23,532 nucleotides of DNA from JAGLTN01 sp023135255. GTDB lineage: Bacteria > Planctomycetota > Phycisphaerae > Sedimentisphaerales > Anaerobacaceae. Under the pieces are notes generated by a model, which ran no database searches, had not been told where the DNA came from, and worked only from the letters and a program-made list of their open reading frames with translations. Position 1 is the stretch's first letter. Every line of letters starts with the position of its first letter. Below are positions 9,552 through 17,644 of this stretch, piece after piece. Made by a program: the position numbers and the translations under genes. Location of the stretch: NCBI GenBank assembly GCA_030639495.1, contig DAOWCP010000034.1, forward strand, positions 1 to 23,532, read 5' to 3'.

Positions 9552-9776
9552 TTATTTATCATCATCCTGCTTTTTTGTATTTACAAGTTTTTCTATATTT
9601 TCGTTTAGTTTCTTTGTTTGTTTTTCAAGTTGTTCGAGCTGTTTGGTAATAAGCTTTGAGCCTGTGATATGCGGAGCGAAAACAAAAAAGAATACAATTG
9701 CTAATCCGCCACCGATGGCGATGAATTGCGTTGTTCGCAGAATCATTTCTATTAGCTCCAGCATTCCCTTTTCCAT
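9552..9776 (-). CDS. Small membrane protein with coiled-coil tail
   Basis: 74 residues, not assigned to a family. A single hydrophobic helix at about residues 18-34 (FIAIGGGLAIVFFFVFA) is followed by a charged, heptad-like tail (QLEQLEKQTKKLNENIEKL) suggesting a coiled coil. The start is well supported by AAAGGA 6-7 nt upstream of the ATG at 9776. It follows a second small leftward gene after 35 nt and converges with the glycosidase gene ending 27 nt away. The function is unknown. Confidence 0.6.
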   Translation of the reverse strand: MEKGMLELIEMILRTTQFIAIGGGLAIVFFFVFAPHITGSKLITKQLEQLEKQTKKLNENIEKLVNTKKQDDDK

Positions 9777-9811
9777 TATGCGTCCTTTGTTTGCTGTTTG
9801 CTTAGAATTTT

Positions 9812-10051
9812 TTAGAGGGCATATACTTCATCTGATATGCTCATCTTATCCCAGTCGAACCTGTCTTTTTTTATCCACCCATGCTCAGGCATGTTTCTGA
9901 AAGTTATTGGCTCTGGGTTACTCCATCTGTTAGATTTACTCACCTGCCATTTTGTGTATTTCTGGAGAGGTTCAGCTGTTTTATCTATCTTGTAGCCGTC
10001 AGGGTGAATCCCCACAAAAACTTCATTTGCTTCGAATGTCTGATCCATCAT
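9812..10051 (-). CDS. Hypothetical small soluble protein
   Basis: 79 residues, rich in Trp, Asp and Lys, with no signal peptide or membrane segment and no motif I recognise. Two adjacent ATGs (10051 and 10048) follow a CGGAGAATT ribosome site; the first has 5 nt spacing and the second 8 nt, so the second could be the true start. The C-terminal half (NMPEHGWIKKDRFDWDKM) is Trp/Asp/Lys rich. It probably shares a transcript with the small membrane protein downstream. Coding is supported by the ribosome site and the operon-like spacing, not by homology. Confidence 0.5.
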   Translation of the reverse strand: MMDQTFEANEVFVGIHPDGYKIDKTAEPLQKYTKWQVSKSNRWSNPEPITFRNMPEHGWIKKDRFDWDKMSISDEVYAL

Positions 10052-10356
10052 AATTCTCCGCTAAATTAAAAGATTCAAAATACTTTCTCTAAAACATTAA
10101 GACTACCCATCTGATATTGTTTTGTCAAATCAGAATTTTTATAAAATTTTACCATTTTAGCGGCATATTGATGCTAAAATACCACCCAATCTTCGGATGT
10201 TTTGTTCGGAGGTGGATTTAAACATATTTATACGCATTTTGAGCAATGGTTTCTGCAATCAATGCTTGACGATAAGCACCAAAGCATGTAAGCTGTCCGA
10301 CAATATCAATTTTATTAAAAAACGTAGTGATTTCTACAAATAGAAAGGATAATGAA
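10052..10356 (+). other. Intergenic region upstream of eno
   Basis: About 305 bases between the divergent small hypothetical gene and eno. It contains the inverted repeat at 10154-10180, an unattached strong SD-like GGAGGTGG at 10208-10215 with no ATG, GTG or TTG at usable spacing, and a weak promoter candidate (TTGACG at 10266-10271, 17 bp, TAAGCT at 10289-10294). The eno SD, AAAGGA at 10344-10349, is 7 nt before its ATG. No other gene or RNA was recognised. Confidence 0.5.
10154..10180 (+). promoter_or_regulatory. 8-bp inverted repeat overlapping a possible extended -10 for eno
   Basis: ATTTTAGC (10154-10161) and GCTAAAAT (10173-10180) are a perfect inverted repeat with an 11-nt spacer. 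The right arm contains TAAAAT preceded by TGC, which fits an extended -10 (TGnTATAAT, 5/6). If used, the start would lie near 10187, with a leader of about 170 nt before eno. It could equally be an operator or a chance palindrome. Confidence 0.3.
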
Positions 10357-11646
10357 ATGTTCACGACGATTATAGATGTTACAGCAAGGGAAATTCTCGA
10401 TAGCCGAGGCAATCCGACCGTTGAGGTCGATCTTCTGCTTGAAGACGGCTCTTTCGGCAGGGCGGCAGTGCCTTCAGGAGCAAGTACGGGTGCTTTTGAA
10501 GCCTGCGAGCTTCGCGATACCAAAGCCAAAAGGTATATGGGTAAGGGCGTCCTCAAAGCTGTTAAAAATGTTAATGAAATAATCGCTCCGGAAGTTCTCG
10601 GAATGGATGCGAGTATGCAGGAAGAGCTTGACCAGATTATGATCGAGCTTGACGGCACACCTAATAAGAAGAAACTCGGTGCTAATGCTATTCTTGGTGT
10701 TTCACTGGCAGCGGCAAAAGCAGCAGCAGATTCAGCGGGTATGCCTCTTTACCGTTACCTCGGTGGTTGCAATGCCAATATTCTGCCTGTTCCGATGATG
10801 AATATTCTTAACGGCGGAAGGCACGCAGACAACAACGTCGACTTCCAGGAATTTATGGTAATGCCTATCGGTGCTAAAGATTTCCCGCAAGCTCTGAGAA
10901 TGGGTGCTGAAACTTTCCACACACTCAGAAAAGTTCTGACCAAAAAAGGTTACAACACTTCAGTTGGTGATGAGGGTGGTTTCGCTCCTTCACTAAAGAG
11001 CAACGAAGAAGCTCTTGAAGTTATCATAGATGCGATCAAAAAAGCTGGTTACAAGCCAGGCAAAGATATTGCAATCGCTCTTGACCCAGCGGCAACTGAG
11101 ATGGTTGATCCTAAGACAGGCAAATACAGCTTCTTCAAATCAGCTCCTAAGAAAAAAATAACTGCTGATACAATGATCAAGCATTGGGCTGATTGGGCTG
11201 ATCGTTATCCGATCATTTCAATTGAAGATGGTCTTGGCGAAGAAGACTGGGCCGGCTGGAAGAAAATGACAGCTGCTATGGGTGACAAGTGTCAGATAGT
11301 TGGTGACGACCTGTTCGTTACTAATCCTAAGAGACTTGCAAGAGGCATCAAAGAGAAGTCAGCTAACTCAATTCTCATTAAGCTCAACCAGATTGGTACT
11401 TTGACTGAAACATTCGAAGCTATCAATATGGCCAAGAGAGCCGGTATGACAGCGATTATCAGCCACAGAAGCGGCGAAACAGAAGACAGCACAATTGCTG
11501 ATTTGGCAGTTGCTACAGGTGTTGGTCAGATCAAGACTGGTTCAGCATGCAGAACTGACAGAATCTGCAAATACAATCAGCTGCTGAGGATTCATGAGGA
11601 TCTCGGTTCAGCTGCGCGTTATGGAAGTTTCATGTTGAAAAAATAG
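10357..11646 (+). CDS. eno: Enolase (phosphopyruvate hydratase)
   Basis: Interconverts 2-phosphoglycerate and phosphoenolpyruvate in glycolysis and gluconeogenesis. It has 429 residues, the usual bacterial length. All family landmarks are present: SGASTGAFEACELRD, NGGRHADNNVDFQEFM, GDEGGFAP (catalytic Glu), the metal ligands in ALDPAATE, IEDGLGEEDW and GDDLFVTN, the catalytic Lys in ILIKLNQIGT, the signature SHRSGETEDSTIADLAV, and KTGSACRTDR near the end. The start at 10357 is preferred over an in-frame ATG 30 nt upstream because AAAGGA lies 7 nt before it and the enolase fold begins immediately. A strong hairpin terminator follows 17 nt after the stop codon. Residues ACRTDRIC replace the more common LSRTDRVA, a minor variation. 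Confidence 0.98.
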   Translation: MFTTIIDVTAREILDSRGNPTVEVDLLLEDGSFGRAAVPSGASTGAFEACELRDTKAKRYMGKGVLKAVKNVNEIIAPEVLGMDASMQEELDQIMIELDGTPNKKKLGANAILGVSLAAAKAAADSAGMPLYRYLGGCNANILPVPMMNILNGGRHADNNVDFQEFMVMPIGAKDFPQALRMGAETFHTLRKVLTKKGYNTSVGDEGGFAPSLKSNEEALEVIIDAIKKAGYKPGKDIAIALDPAATEMVDPKTGKYSFFKSAPKKKITADTMIKHWADWADRYPIISIEDGLGEEDWAGWKKMTAAMGDKCQIVGDDLFVTNPKRLARGIKEKSANSILIKLNQIGTLTETFEAINMAKRAGMTAIISHRSGETEDSTIADLAVATGVGQIKTGSACRTDRICKYNQLLRIHEDLGSAARYGSFMLKK

Positions 11647-11662
11647 TGTTAAATTGTTATAT

Positions 11663-11717
11663 ACGGCAGATGTAAAAGTTTCAATGGAGGAGACGATTGC
11701 ATCTGCCGTTATTTTTT
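11663..11717 (+). terminator. Intrinsic terminator after eno, with an SD-like sequence in its loop
   Basis: A stem of 13 pairs (one G-U) forms between 11663-11675 and 11697-11709 (core ACGGCAGATG / CATCTGCCGT). It is followed by the T-rich run TTATTTTTT at 11709-11717. The loop of 21 nt is unusually long and contains GGAGGAG (11685-11691). The next gene begins at 11729, only 12 nt past the T run. Confidence 0.75.
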
Positions 11718-11728
11718 AAGAATTGGCT

Positions 11729-12205
11729 ATGAGAGATATTCTGTTTATAGTCTTTTTTACTGTCGGGGCGACTGCCTTGTGCGGGGCGATTCTAAGCCGA
11801 GAGCTGGTGAAGTATTTCGAAAATACTCAACTGCTGGAAGAATCAACAGACTCGGTTGAAAAGCTCGAATCTCTGATATCTGATTACGAGGAACTGCTCA
11901 AACAGCGTCAGGACGACCCTAATCTGATAAAAAGGATTGTTGCTGTTACTATGGGTGGTGATGTTAATGAGCCTGACACAGTCTATCCGAAGCTGACTGC
12001 CAACGAACTCCAGGCAGCAAAGATTACATTAGCAAAACAGCAGAAAGAGATAGAAAAGAAGAAAACAATCCCGGAGTTTATCGTCCGCTGCAACGAGCCT
12101 CGCAGGAGGATAGGGTTGTTTTTGGCTGGCGCGTCCTTGGTGCTGATATCTTTCATCTGCTTTAGTCCTGTCAAAAAACAGCCAAAGAAAAAAGCAAAAG
12201 GTTAA
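11729..12205 (+). CDS. Small two-helix membrane protein with central coiled coil, function unknown
   Basis: 158 residues from the ATG at 11729. An in-frame TTG two codons upstream is the alternative start; neither has a good SD. Hydrophobic segments lie at about residues 4-22 (ILFIVFFTVGATALCGAIL) and 129-146 (IGLFLAGASLVLISFICF), separated by about 100 charged residues with coiled-coil character, and a Lys-rich tail (KKQPKKKAKG) ends the protein. I do not recognise the family. It sits directly behind the eno terminator in the same direction and converges on the rhamnosidase gene 8 nt away. Expression may depend on read-through or on coupling to a mini-ORF in the terminator region. Confidence 0.6.
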   Translation: MRDILFIVFFTVGATALCGAILSRELVKYFENTQLLEESTDSVEKLESLISDYEELLKQRQDDPNLIKRIVAVTMGGDVNEPDTVYPKLTANELQAAKITLAKQQKEIEKKKTIPEFIVRCNEPRRRIGLFLAGASLVLISFICFSPVKKQPKKKAKG

Positions 12206-12213
12206 TGCTGTTA

Positions 12214-14868
12214 CTACGTATACTTTAAAGTAAAAGTAGAGGTCTTTCCCGCAGGTAAAATATAATAAGTCATATTATCTTCAGCTTTGCCAATCTCTTT
12301 TTTCAATTGCAATTTTTCTCTTTTATCAACCACCAATCTGCCAACGCATCCCGCAGGCATTGTTACACTCAGATATCTGTTTGAAAACTTACCATTAGCT
12401 GCAAAAATCAAATCTCCTCGCACTGTCCGGGCCGTCAACTCAAGTTGCTCCAGGTCTGCAAGTAAAGGCTTGATCTGGCACCTGCCAAAGCCAGGCTCCA
12501 AAGGCATGATCCCTGCGATGCTCATATAAAGAACATATAAAGGAGCAACCGCACAATGGCTCCACTGGCTTGAGCTGTCAGGTCTGACTGTCCAATCCTC
12601 AGAAATAGTATTGTTAAGTTTTACAGAATCCATATTTGCCCATCTTGTCCGCAGATCATTGAGAACCGTTTCGCTTTTACCAGCTTTGCCAAGCGCCCAT
12701 AATCGCCAGCCCGCATTGGCTGGATAGCTGAACCCCATACTATCGGGGCAGTCTGTTATGGTTTTTACTGATGCTTTTGTATTATTATTTGGGCATAAGT
12801 CGTAAAGGATCGCAGTTGATAATGTCCGGTCGTGGGTTCTGATATTTTTTTCACTTTTTAACCAGGGCAAATTGTCGATGAACATCTTGTGTTTATCTGA
12901 CCAGAAGTTCTTAACAGCCGCCTTGTGGATTTGTTTGCTGAATTCAGCAGCGAATTTTTGTTGTTTCTTATCGCCGAAAGCTTTTGCAAGAGGCCCAAAG
13001 GCATACTTCAGCATAGCACAGGCGTACAGATTAAAACTGCACATTTTATGGCTTTGTTTTTCAAAGCCGCTATGATCTATCCAAACGCAAGGCACACCTA
13101 TATCATCTACAGGCAGCAAACCGTCTTGCTGTTGGATTGATTTAAGATAGCCTGCAAATTTGACGAGCCTGGGATATATTTCTTCTAATGCTGTCAGATC
13201 TGATGTGTACAAATAGTGATAATAGCAGTCGAAGTTGAACCCTACTCCGTGATCGAGGATCGGCCCCCAACTCGCCATATCGATTTCGCGAAACATTATC
13301 CTGTTAAGCCGGTCAAACGCAGGCCAGCAGTCCAGAAAATACCCCCCCTTAGTAATCCCATGACTGAAAGTGCGCAGATATCTCGCTGGAAGCCTTTTTT
13401 CGCCGTACATAAACCAGATAGGATGCAGCTGATGGCCGCAATCACCGCTGTACTGTTGTCGTTCACGCCCCATCCCGTCAACGCAGTTTTCCTGTGCACT
13501 GTTATCGAGAGTGTTTATCGTTGCTTCTATAAGTTTCGCAAGTTTTGGTTCATTAACTTTTATTTCCGCATTTTCGGGCCATGGGAAAATTCTTCTTCGC
13601 ATCGCAGGTTTTGAAATTATAACTTTGCCTTTAGCATTTCGTATGTGAAGCTGCAACCATCGGCACGATTCAAAATCGAACGCCTCGAAATTGTTTATTC
13701 CTTCTTTGCAGATAAATCTCGACCATGAATTATGATGTGTATTTAACAATGTTTTATTGCCGGGTTCATGCGATTCCTGCATCATTAATTCAATGGTTGT
13801 CCCCGCACTTGCTTCTATCGTAAACATAGGCCAGCCTACGATTTGTTCATCAAATTCAAAAGTCAATGCTGCTGCTTTTTCATCCTGGTTATGCCCGAAG
13901 TTAATCTGCCAGCAATTCTCGCCAATTTTTTTAGCAGATTCTTTTTTGTCAACAGTAAAACAATTATCACTTCCAAAATCGAAATAATCCTCAGCCGGTT
14001 TCTTCCAGTTTATCCACATTGATTCAGTGAGTTGTTTTGTCGGTTGGATATATTCATTCAACATCGGAACCTGCCTCCGAAGCAGCATGCATATATCCGG
14101 GTCGCCTTTGATTTCGTGCAGATATTCGGGGTAATTTGAACAAACCGCAGGCTTATCAGCAGGGCAGTTCAGCTCCATTGCCCCCTGCCATCTGCCATCC
14201 GGTTCAAACCCAGGCTTAGAAAAACCATAAGGATAAAGCCTCGCGTCAAATTCTTCCTGCAAAGATCGCAGATACCAACGTTTATATTGGCCCGGCCTCC
14301 AGGCCCTTGCTAAGTGACTTTGCCACGAACTGTTACTAACGATTTTTTCCACTTGGCCGTTAGAATATTCTATTTCAAGATAGAACAAAAACCCCGGTTT
14401 ACCCGCAGGACTCGTCCCATCGCCATGGCCATAGAAAAGTACCTTCGCACCGATAGTATTGTCACCTTCTTTAAGAATACCTGTCAAATCAACAGGATCC
14501 GCTTCTACATACCTCGGATCACAAGGCGCAGGCCCCCATTGAACTCTCTGGCCATTAACTTCAAGAAGGTATCGGCTGTCGGCAACTACCCAACCGGTAG
14601 CCTTTTTTACTTTATCAGCAATATTAATATTTTTTCTAAACAAAACAAAAGTATTAGCCAGAGTTCTCCTCGACTGAAACCATATCCATTTCGCAGGTTT
14701 CAAGTCATCCAAAGGTTTAGGCATCCTAAAAGGATTAGAAAAATTGCAGATGTTATTTTTCATTAAATAATTTCCTCCTTCAAGCTTTCCCGTAGATAGA
14801 AAAGCTATTGCAGAAGTTGTGTATGCGGTTGTTTTTAAAAAACTTCGTCGTGATATGTCACTACCCAT
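12214..14868 (-). CDS. Tat-exported alpha-L-rhamnosidase, GH78 family
   Basis: 884 residues. It hydrolyses terminal alpha-L-rhamnose from polysaccharides or glycosides outside the cytoplasm. A twin-arginine signal is present (SRRSFLK at residues 6-12, then a hydrophobic run). The rhamnosidase N-terminal beta domains follow (AKWIWFQSRR at 59-68; SRYLLEVNGQRVQWGPAP at 98-115). The (alpha/alpha)6 catalytic barrel carries DGMGRERQQYSGD at 464-476, which matches the GH78 acidic motif (Asp, Glu and Asp for substrate binding and acid catalysis in the family). A C-terminal beta domain contains the hydrophobic GH78 end motif (PLEPGFGRCQIKPLLADLEQLE). SD GGAG lies 7 nt before the ATG. It follows the PPC-domain gene by 14 nt, so it is probably the last gene of the leftward unit. 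Family confident; exact substrate not visible. Confidence 0.88.
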   Translation of the reverse strand: MGSDISRRSFLKTTAYTTSAIAFLSTGKLEGGNYLMKNNICNFSNPFRMPKPLDDLKPAKWIWFQSRRTLANTFVLFRKNINIADKVKKATGWVVADSRYLLEVNGQRVQWGPAPCDPRYVEADPVDLTGILKEGDNTIGAKVLFYGHGDGTSPAGKPGFLFYLEIEYSNGQVEKIVSNSSWQSHLARAWRPGQYKRWYLRSLQEEFDARLYPYGFSKPGFEPDGRWQGAMELNCPADKPAVCSNYPEYLHEIKGDPDICMLLRRQVPMLNEYIQPTKQLTESMWINWKKPAEDYFDFGSDNCFTVDKKESAKKIGENCWQINFGHNQDEKAAALTFEFDEQIVGWPMFTIEASAGTTIELMMQESHEPGNKTLLNTHHNSWSRFICKEGINNFEAFDFESCRWLQLHIRNAKGKVIISKPAMRRRIFPWPENAEIKVNEPKLAKLIEATINTLDNSAQENCVDGMGRERQQYSGDCGHQLHPIWFMYGEKRLPARYLRTFSHGITKGGYFLDCWPAFDRLNRIMFREIDMASWGPILDHGVGFNFDCYYHYLYTSDLTALEEIYPRLVKFAGYLKSIQQQDGLLPVDDIGVPCVWIDHSGFEKQSHKMCSFNLYACAMLKYAFGPLAKAFGDKKQQKFAAEFSKQIHKAAVKNFWSDKHKMFIDNLPWLKSEKNIRTHDRTLSTAILYDLCPNNNTKASVKTITDCPDSMGFSYPANAGWRLWALGKAGKSETVLNDLRTRWANMDSVKLNNTISEDWTVRPDSSSQWSHCAVAPLYVLYMSIAGIMPLEPGFGRCQIKPLLADLEQLELTARTVRGDLIFAANGKFSNRYLSVTMPAGCVGRLVVDKREKLQLKKEIGKAEDNMTYYILPAGKTSTFTLKYT

Positions 14869-14882
14869 TTTTGTGCTCCGGT

Positions 14883-15320
14883 TTATTCGATATTCAGCAG
14901 GTTAAGCCCAATTTTCTTATCAAACTTTCTCGCTGCATCAATACCTGTTATTTCGATTATGGTAACTTCAAGAATAAGAAATGTTTTAGCATCTATGCGT
15001 GGACAGCCGACAAGGCTTTCACCGTTTTTGCCGATAGCGGCATGTAAATGAAGTTTTGGTCCTTTGTCATCATTATACAAGGTTCCTACGCCGAGCACTT
15101 CTCCCGGACCAGTAAAGTGCATAATTTTCGGCACTATTTTGGGTGTTTCCTCCTCAGGCCCAACAACCACATCAGCCTTGCGAAAACCGCCGGTTATTAA
15201 TACGCTCGCGCATTTGATGTTTTCTTTCCCAGCGATAGATTCGATACACTCATAGACATCTTCGCCTTCAAATAGCCTGGCTGCGATTATTCTTCCAGCC
15301 TGTCCTGTTGCGTATTGCAT
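14883..15320 (-). CDS. PPC/DUF296-domain protein
   Basis: 145 residues from the ATG at 15320, chosen because GAGAGGA (15333-15327) sits 6 nt before it; an upstream in-frame TTG would place that SD inside the gene. The whole chain matches the PPC (plant and prokaryote conserved, DUF296) domain. Landmarks are GRIIAARLFEGEDVYECIESIA, SVLITGGFRKADVV, the GPGEVLGVGTL strand, and the metal-site-like HLHAAIGKNGESLVG. The fold is a small trimeric alpha/beta protein. In plants it is joined to AT-hooks, but the bacterial single-domain forms have no settled function and are not shown to bind DNA. It lies between the EEP hydrolase and rhamnosidase genes (28 and 14 nt gaps), so it may be a small-molecule sensor or chaperone of the unit; that is speculation. 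Confidence 0.85.
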   Translation of the reverse strand: MQYATGQAGRIIAARLFEGEDVYECIESIAGKENIKCASVLITGGFRKADVVVGPEEETPKIVPKIMHFTGPGEVLGVGTLYNDDKGPKLHLHAAIGKNGESLVGCPRIDAKTFLILEVTIIEITGIDAARKFDKKIGLNLLNIE

Positions 15321-15348
15321 TTTCTTTCCTCTCAATTTTTCATCTGTA

Positions 15349-16263
15349 TTAGTCTTTTTTATAGCTTAAAATGATCTTAGCAGTTACCGGAAAATGGTCT
15401 GAGGGATACCTGCCGTCCGTCTTGTAATGCAATATCCTGGCATCTATAGTTTGAATATTCTCAGAAACAAAGACATAGTCTATTTTATTGCCTTGAGTTT
15501 TCCCGGTAAAATTATGAAATGTTTTTACTTTAGTTTCCTGCTTATGTATTTGACGATAAGTATCAGCCAGACCCGCTGATTTCAATTTTAAAATAGCAGG
15601 ATTTTTTTCGCCTGCATTAAAGTCGCCCACTATTATCAAAGGCTTATCTTTTTTGATTTTGCTGAGGAGAAGGTCTATGCTTTTTTCTCTGCTCGGTTGC
15701 GAAACATGGTCAAGGTGCAGGTTATAAAAATAAAATTCCTGCATAGTTCTTTTGTCTTCAAATTTAGCCCACGAGCAGATTCTTGTGCAGGCATTGCCCC
15801 AGGTAATTGAACCGACAATATCAGGCGTAGCGCTAAGCCAGAATGTCCCGCTGTCTGACACTCGATATTTATCGTGTTTGTATAGTATCGGCGAGTATTC
15901 ACCCTTAGTTTCACCATCTCTGCCTATGCCGAGATGTTTGTAGCCTGCCAGTTCGATTTTTATTTCTTCAAGCTGAAAGTTCAAAACCTCCTGCATACCT
16001 ATAATGTCAGAGCTATGCAGTTTTAGAAAGCCGAACAGTATTTCCTTTCGATTTTGCCAGCTGTTTTCTCCATCTTCTGCTGTGCCGTAGCGAATATTAA
16101 ACGACATCACATTTAGTTTTACTGCGGAGTTGTCAATTTTTATCTTTATTTCTTGCCCGTGTGAGTGAAAATAAAAGAACAGCGTGAAAATGCAAATTGA
16201 AATCACAAAGACCATCAGCCTTATTTTGACTTTTTTATGCCATAGATATTTCATATTGACCAT
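15349..16263 (-). CDS. Membrane-anchored or secreted endonuclease/exonuclease/phosphatase (EEP) family protein
   Basis: 304 residues. A hydrophobic N-terminal segment (residues 16-32, LMVFVISICIFTLFFYF) acts as anchor or signal. The EEP superfamily core is complete: VMSFNIRYG, DIIGMQEV (metal-binding Glu), NLHLDHVS, VGDFNAG (Asp/Asn catalytic pair), IDYVFVS and PSDHFPV (the catalytic Asp-His). The family covers DNases, sphingomyelinases and inositol or sugar phosphatases. A location outside the cytoplasm favours a phosphodiesterase or phosphatase over DNA repair, and polysaccharide-locus neighbours suggest processing of a phosphorylated or nucleotide-linked compound; this is inference. AAGGTG 6 nt upstream fixes the ATG at 16263. 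Gaps to neighbours are 17 and 28 nt. Confidence 0.85.
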   Translation of the reverse strand: MVNMKYLWHKKVKIRLMVFVISICIFTLFFYFHSHGQEIKIKIDNSAVKLNVMSFNIRYGTAEDGENSWQNRKEILFGFLKLHSSDIIGMQEVLNFQLEEIKIELAGYKHLGIGRDGETKGEYSPILYKHDKYRVSDSGTFWLSATPDIVGSITWGNACTRICSWAKFEDKRTMQEFYFYNLHLDHVSQPSREKSIDLLLSKIKKDKPLIIVGDFNAGEKNPAILKLKSAGLADTYRQIHKQETKVKTFHNFTGKTQGNKIDYVFVSENIQTIDARILHYKTDGRYPSDHFPVTAKIILSYKKD

Positions 16264-16280
16264 TTTTCACCTTTTGCTTT

Positions 16281-17306
16281 TTATATAAGCTCTCTCAGCG
16301 AAACCTCCGCCATTGCTTCAATATTTTCAGGAGGTACATTAGCAAGCACTGCTTCATGACTCGGACTGATTATAAAAGAGCCAAAAGCTTTTTTAACTCT
16401 CAGAACATCCTGCTTTACTTCATCGGCTGTGCCGTTTACGAGTAAATCTTGTGTATCAATTCCACCGAGAAATGCTATTTTGCCTTTAAAATGTTTAGCA
16501 AGATTTTCAGCATTCATATTTGCTGCCTTTGCCTGAAGCGGGTGCAGACAATCAGTTTCCATATCTATAAGTCTGTCTATAACCTTGAAGACCGATCCGC
16601 AGGAATGCAGTATCGTCTGATAGCCTCGCCGGTGCGACTGCTCTGTGAATTTCCTGAACCAAGGCAATATAAACTCGTCAAATTGTTCCAGGCCGCAGAT
16701 AAGGTCAAGCTGTGTCCCAAAATCGTTACCAAAAAACAGGGCATCTATTGTATTACCGGCTACGTCAAAGAATTTTTCATTGGCATCATAGTAAAATTGA
16801 CACACCTTGTCGGTGACATAGTGGAGCAATTCTTTGTTGAGGAACATATTTATTAGATAGCTTTCCATGCCGAACATGTCCATAAGGTTATGATAAAAGC
16901 ATGTCCAAAAGCCGCTTGCGATATAAAAGCCTTCATATTGTTTTATTTTTTCATCCCAACCTGAAAAATCGAGATATTTCGCATCAGGCCAGCGGTAATC
17001 TTCAATTTCGCTGATATTTTTTGTATCGGCGAAAGGGCCGGGTTGGCCGAGAGATTCTTTGTTTTCTGAAAGCCCCAGATCAAACATTGGCTTGCCTTGC
17101 GGGTCTTTATAGCAATCCAAATCCCACTGCGGGCATATCCATCTGAAATCATCGTTGAGTTTTAGTCTAAGCTGTTCTTGTGTTTCAGTACCGAAATATT
17201 TATGCAGTATTGGCCAGGTCGCGGGATCCGGGTTGCCAAGCCAAAATCCGCATCTGTCAGGCTCACCGCCTGCTATAATAGTTTTTATACGCTCACGACT
17301 GTTCAT
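16281..17306 (-). CDS. Uroporphyrinogen decarboxylase-like (URO-D superfamily) protein, probable methyltransferase type
   Basis: 341 residues with a TIM-barrel URO-D fold. The opening (MNSRERIKTIIAGGEPDR) is typical of the non-haem URO-D-like proteins that are numerous in anaerobes and in PVC bacteria. The motif LHSCGSV contains the His-x-Cys zinc pair seen in MtaA/MtbA-type methylcobamide methyltransferases, and FLGGIDTQDLL resembles the family's C-terminal strand. It lacks the residues of true haem-pathway HemE that I would expect near the N-terminus. The likely role is methyl transfer or another reaction on a small metabolite, rather than haem synthesis. The ABM monooxygenase gene ends 18 nt upstream and the EEP gene begins 17 nt downstream, so all are probably co-transcribed. 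Superfamily firm, reaction unknown. Confidence 0.85.
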   Translation of the reverse strand: MNSRERIKTIIAGGEPDRCGFWLGNPDPATWPILHKYFGTETQEQLRLKLNDDFRWICPQWDLDCYKDPQGKPMFDLGLSENKESLGQPGPFADTKNISEIEDYRWPDAKYLDFSGWDEKIKQYEGFYIASGFWTCFYHNLMDMFGMESYLINMFLNKELLHYVTDKVCQFYYDANEKFFDVAGNTIDALFFGNDFGTQLDLICGLEQFDEFILPWFRKFTEQSHRRGYQTILHSCGSVFKVIDRLIDMETDCLHPLQAKAANMNAENLAKHFKGKIAFLGGIDTQDLLVNGTADEVKQDVLRVKKAFGSFIISPSHEAVLANVPPENIEAMAEVSLRELI

Positions 17307-17324
17307 TGCCTTGCCCTTTCAGCT

Positions 17325-17624
17325 TCAGTCTATAATTTCCCAAGGCGTAACATCTAAAGGCTCAGCAAATAGTTCATCTGCCTTATTTAAAAGCGACTGC
17401 AAGTGCATAGTCTGTATGTGCTCATTGAAAGCTTCCTGGCTTATCCAGTTTTCATAGAACATAAACACCGATGGATTATCTGCGGACTGATGGAGATTGT
17501 ATTGCACACATCCCTCTTCGCTCCTGGTTGGTCCTATCAAAGCCATCAGTTCTTTTTTAACTTCCTCTTCCATCCCTGGTTTTGCCTTGGCTTTTGCAAT
17601 AATTATAACGTTAGTACCTGCCAT
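17325..17624 (-). CDS. Antibiotic-biosynthesis-monooxygenase (ABM/YgiN-like) domain protein
   Basis: 99 residues making one ferredoxin-like ABM domain: IIIAKAKAKPGMEEEVKKEL, TRSEEGCVQYNLHQS, SVFMFYENWISQEAFNEH. These dimeric proteins include quinol monooxygenases and other small-molecule binding enzymes without a cofactor. AAAGGA lies 7-8 nt before the ATG. The start is only 20 nt from the edge of repeat copy R1, so the repeat lies in the leader of this unit if transcription enters from the carbonic-anhydrase-like gene. It is the first gene of the tight group leading to GH78. Physiological substrate not inferable. Confidence 0.88.
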   Translation of the reverse strand: MAGTNVIIIAKAKAKPGMEEEVKKELMALIGPTRSEEGCVQYNLHQSADNPSVFMFYENWISQEAFNEHIQTMHLQSLLNKADELFAEPLDVTPWEIID

Positions 17625-17644
17625 TTTTTATTCCTTTCATTTTA

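Noticed and set aside
10208..10316. Leader peptide gene after the GGAGGTGG motif upstream of eno
   Set aside because: The only frame at correct spacing would need an ATA start; the TTG in the same frame is more than 20 nt away. Not strong enough to call.
10218..10658. 146-codon leftward open frame over the start of eno
   Set aside because: It lies antisense to well-conserved enolase codons, is Ser/Ile-rich with no domain, and is explained by eno codon usage.
16281..17306. True HemE (haem pathway uroporphyrinogen decarboxylase)
   Set aside because: The N-terminus and the HxC motif fit the methyltransferase-type branch, and no other haem gene is nearby.
17325..17624. The ABM protein as L-rhamnose mutarotase (same fold, rhamnosidase in the unit)
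   Set aside because: The sequence has the ABM/YgiN pattern (EEGCVQYNLHQS, FYENWISQEAFNEH) and not the mutarotase pattern I would expect.
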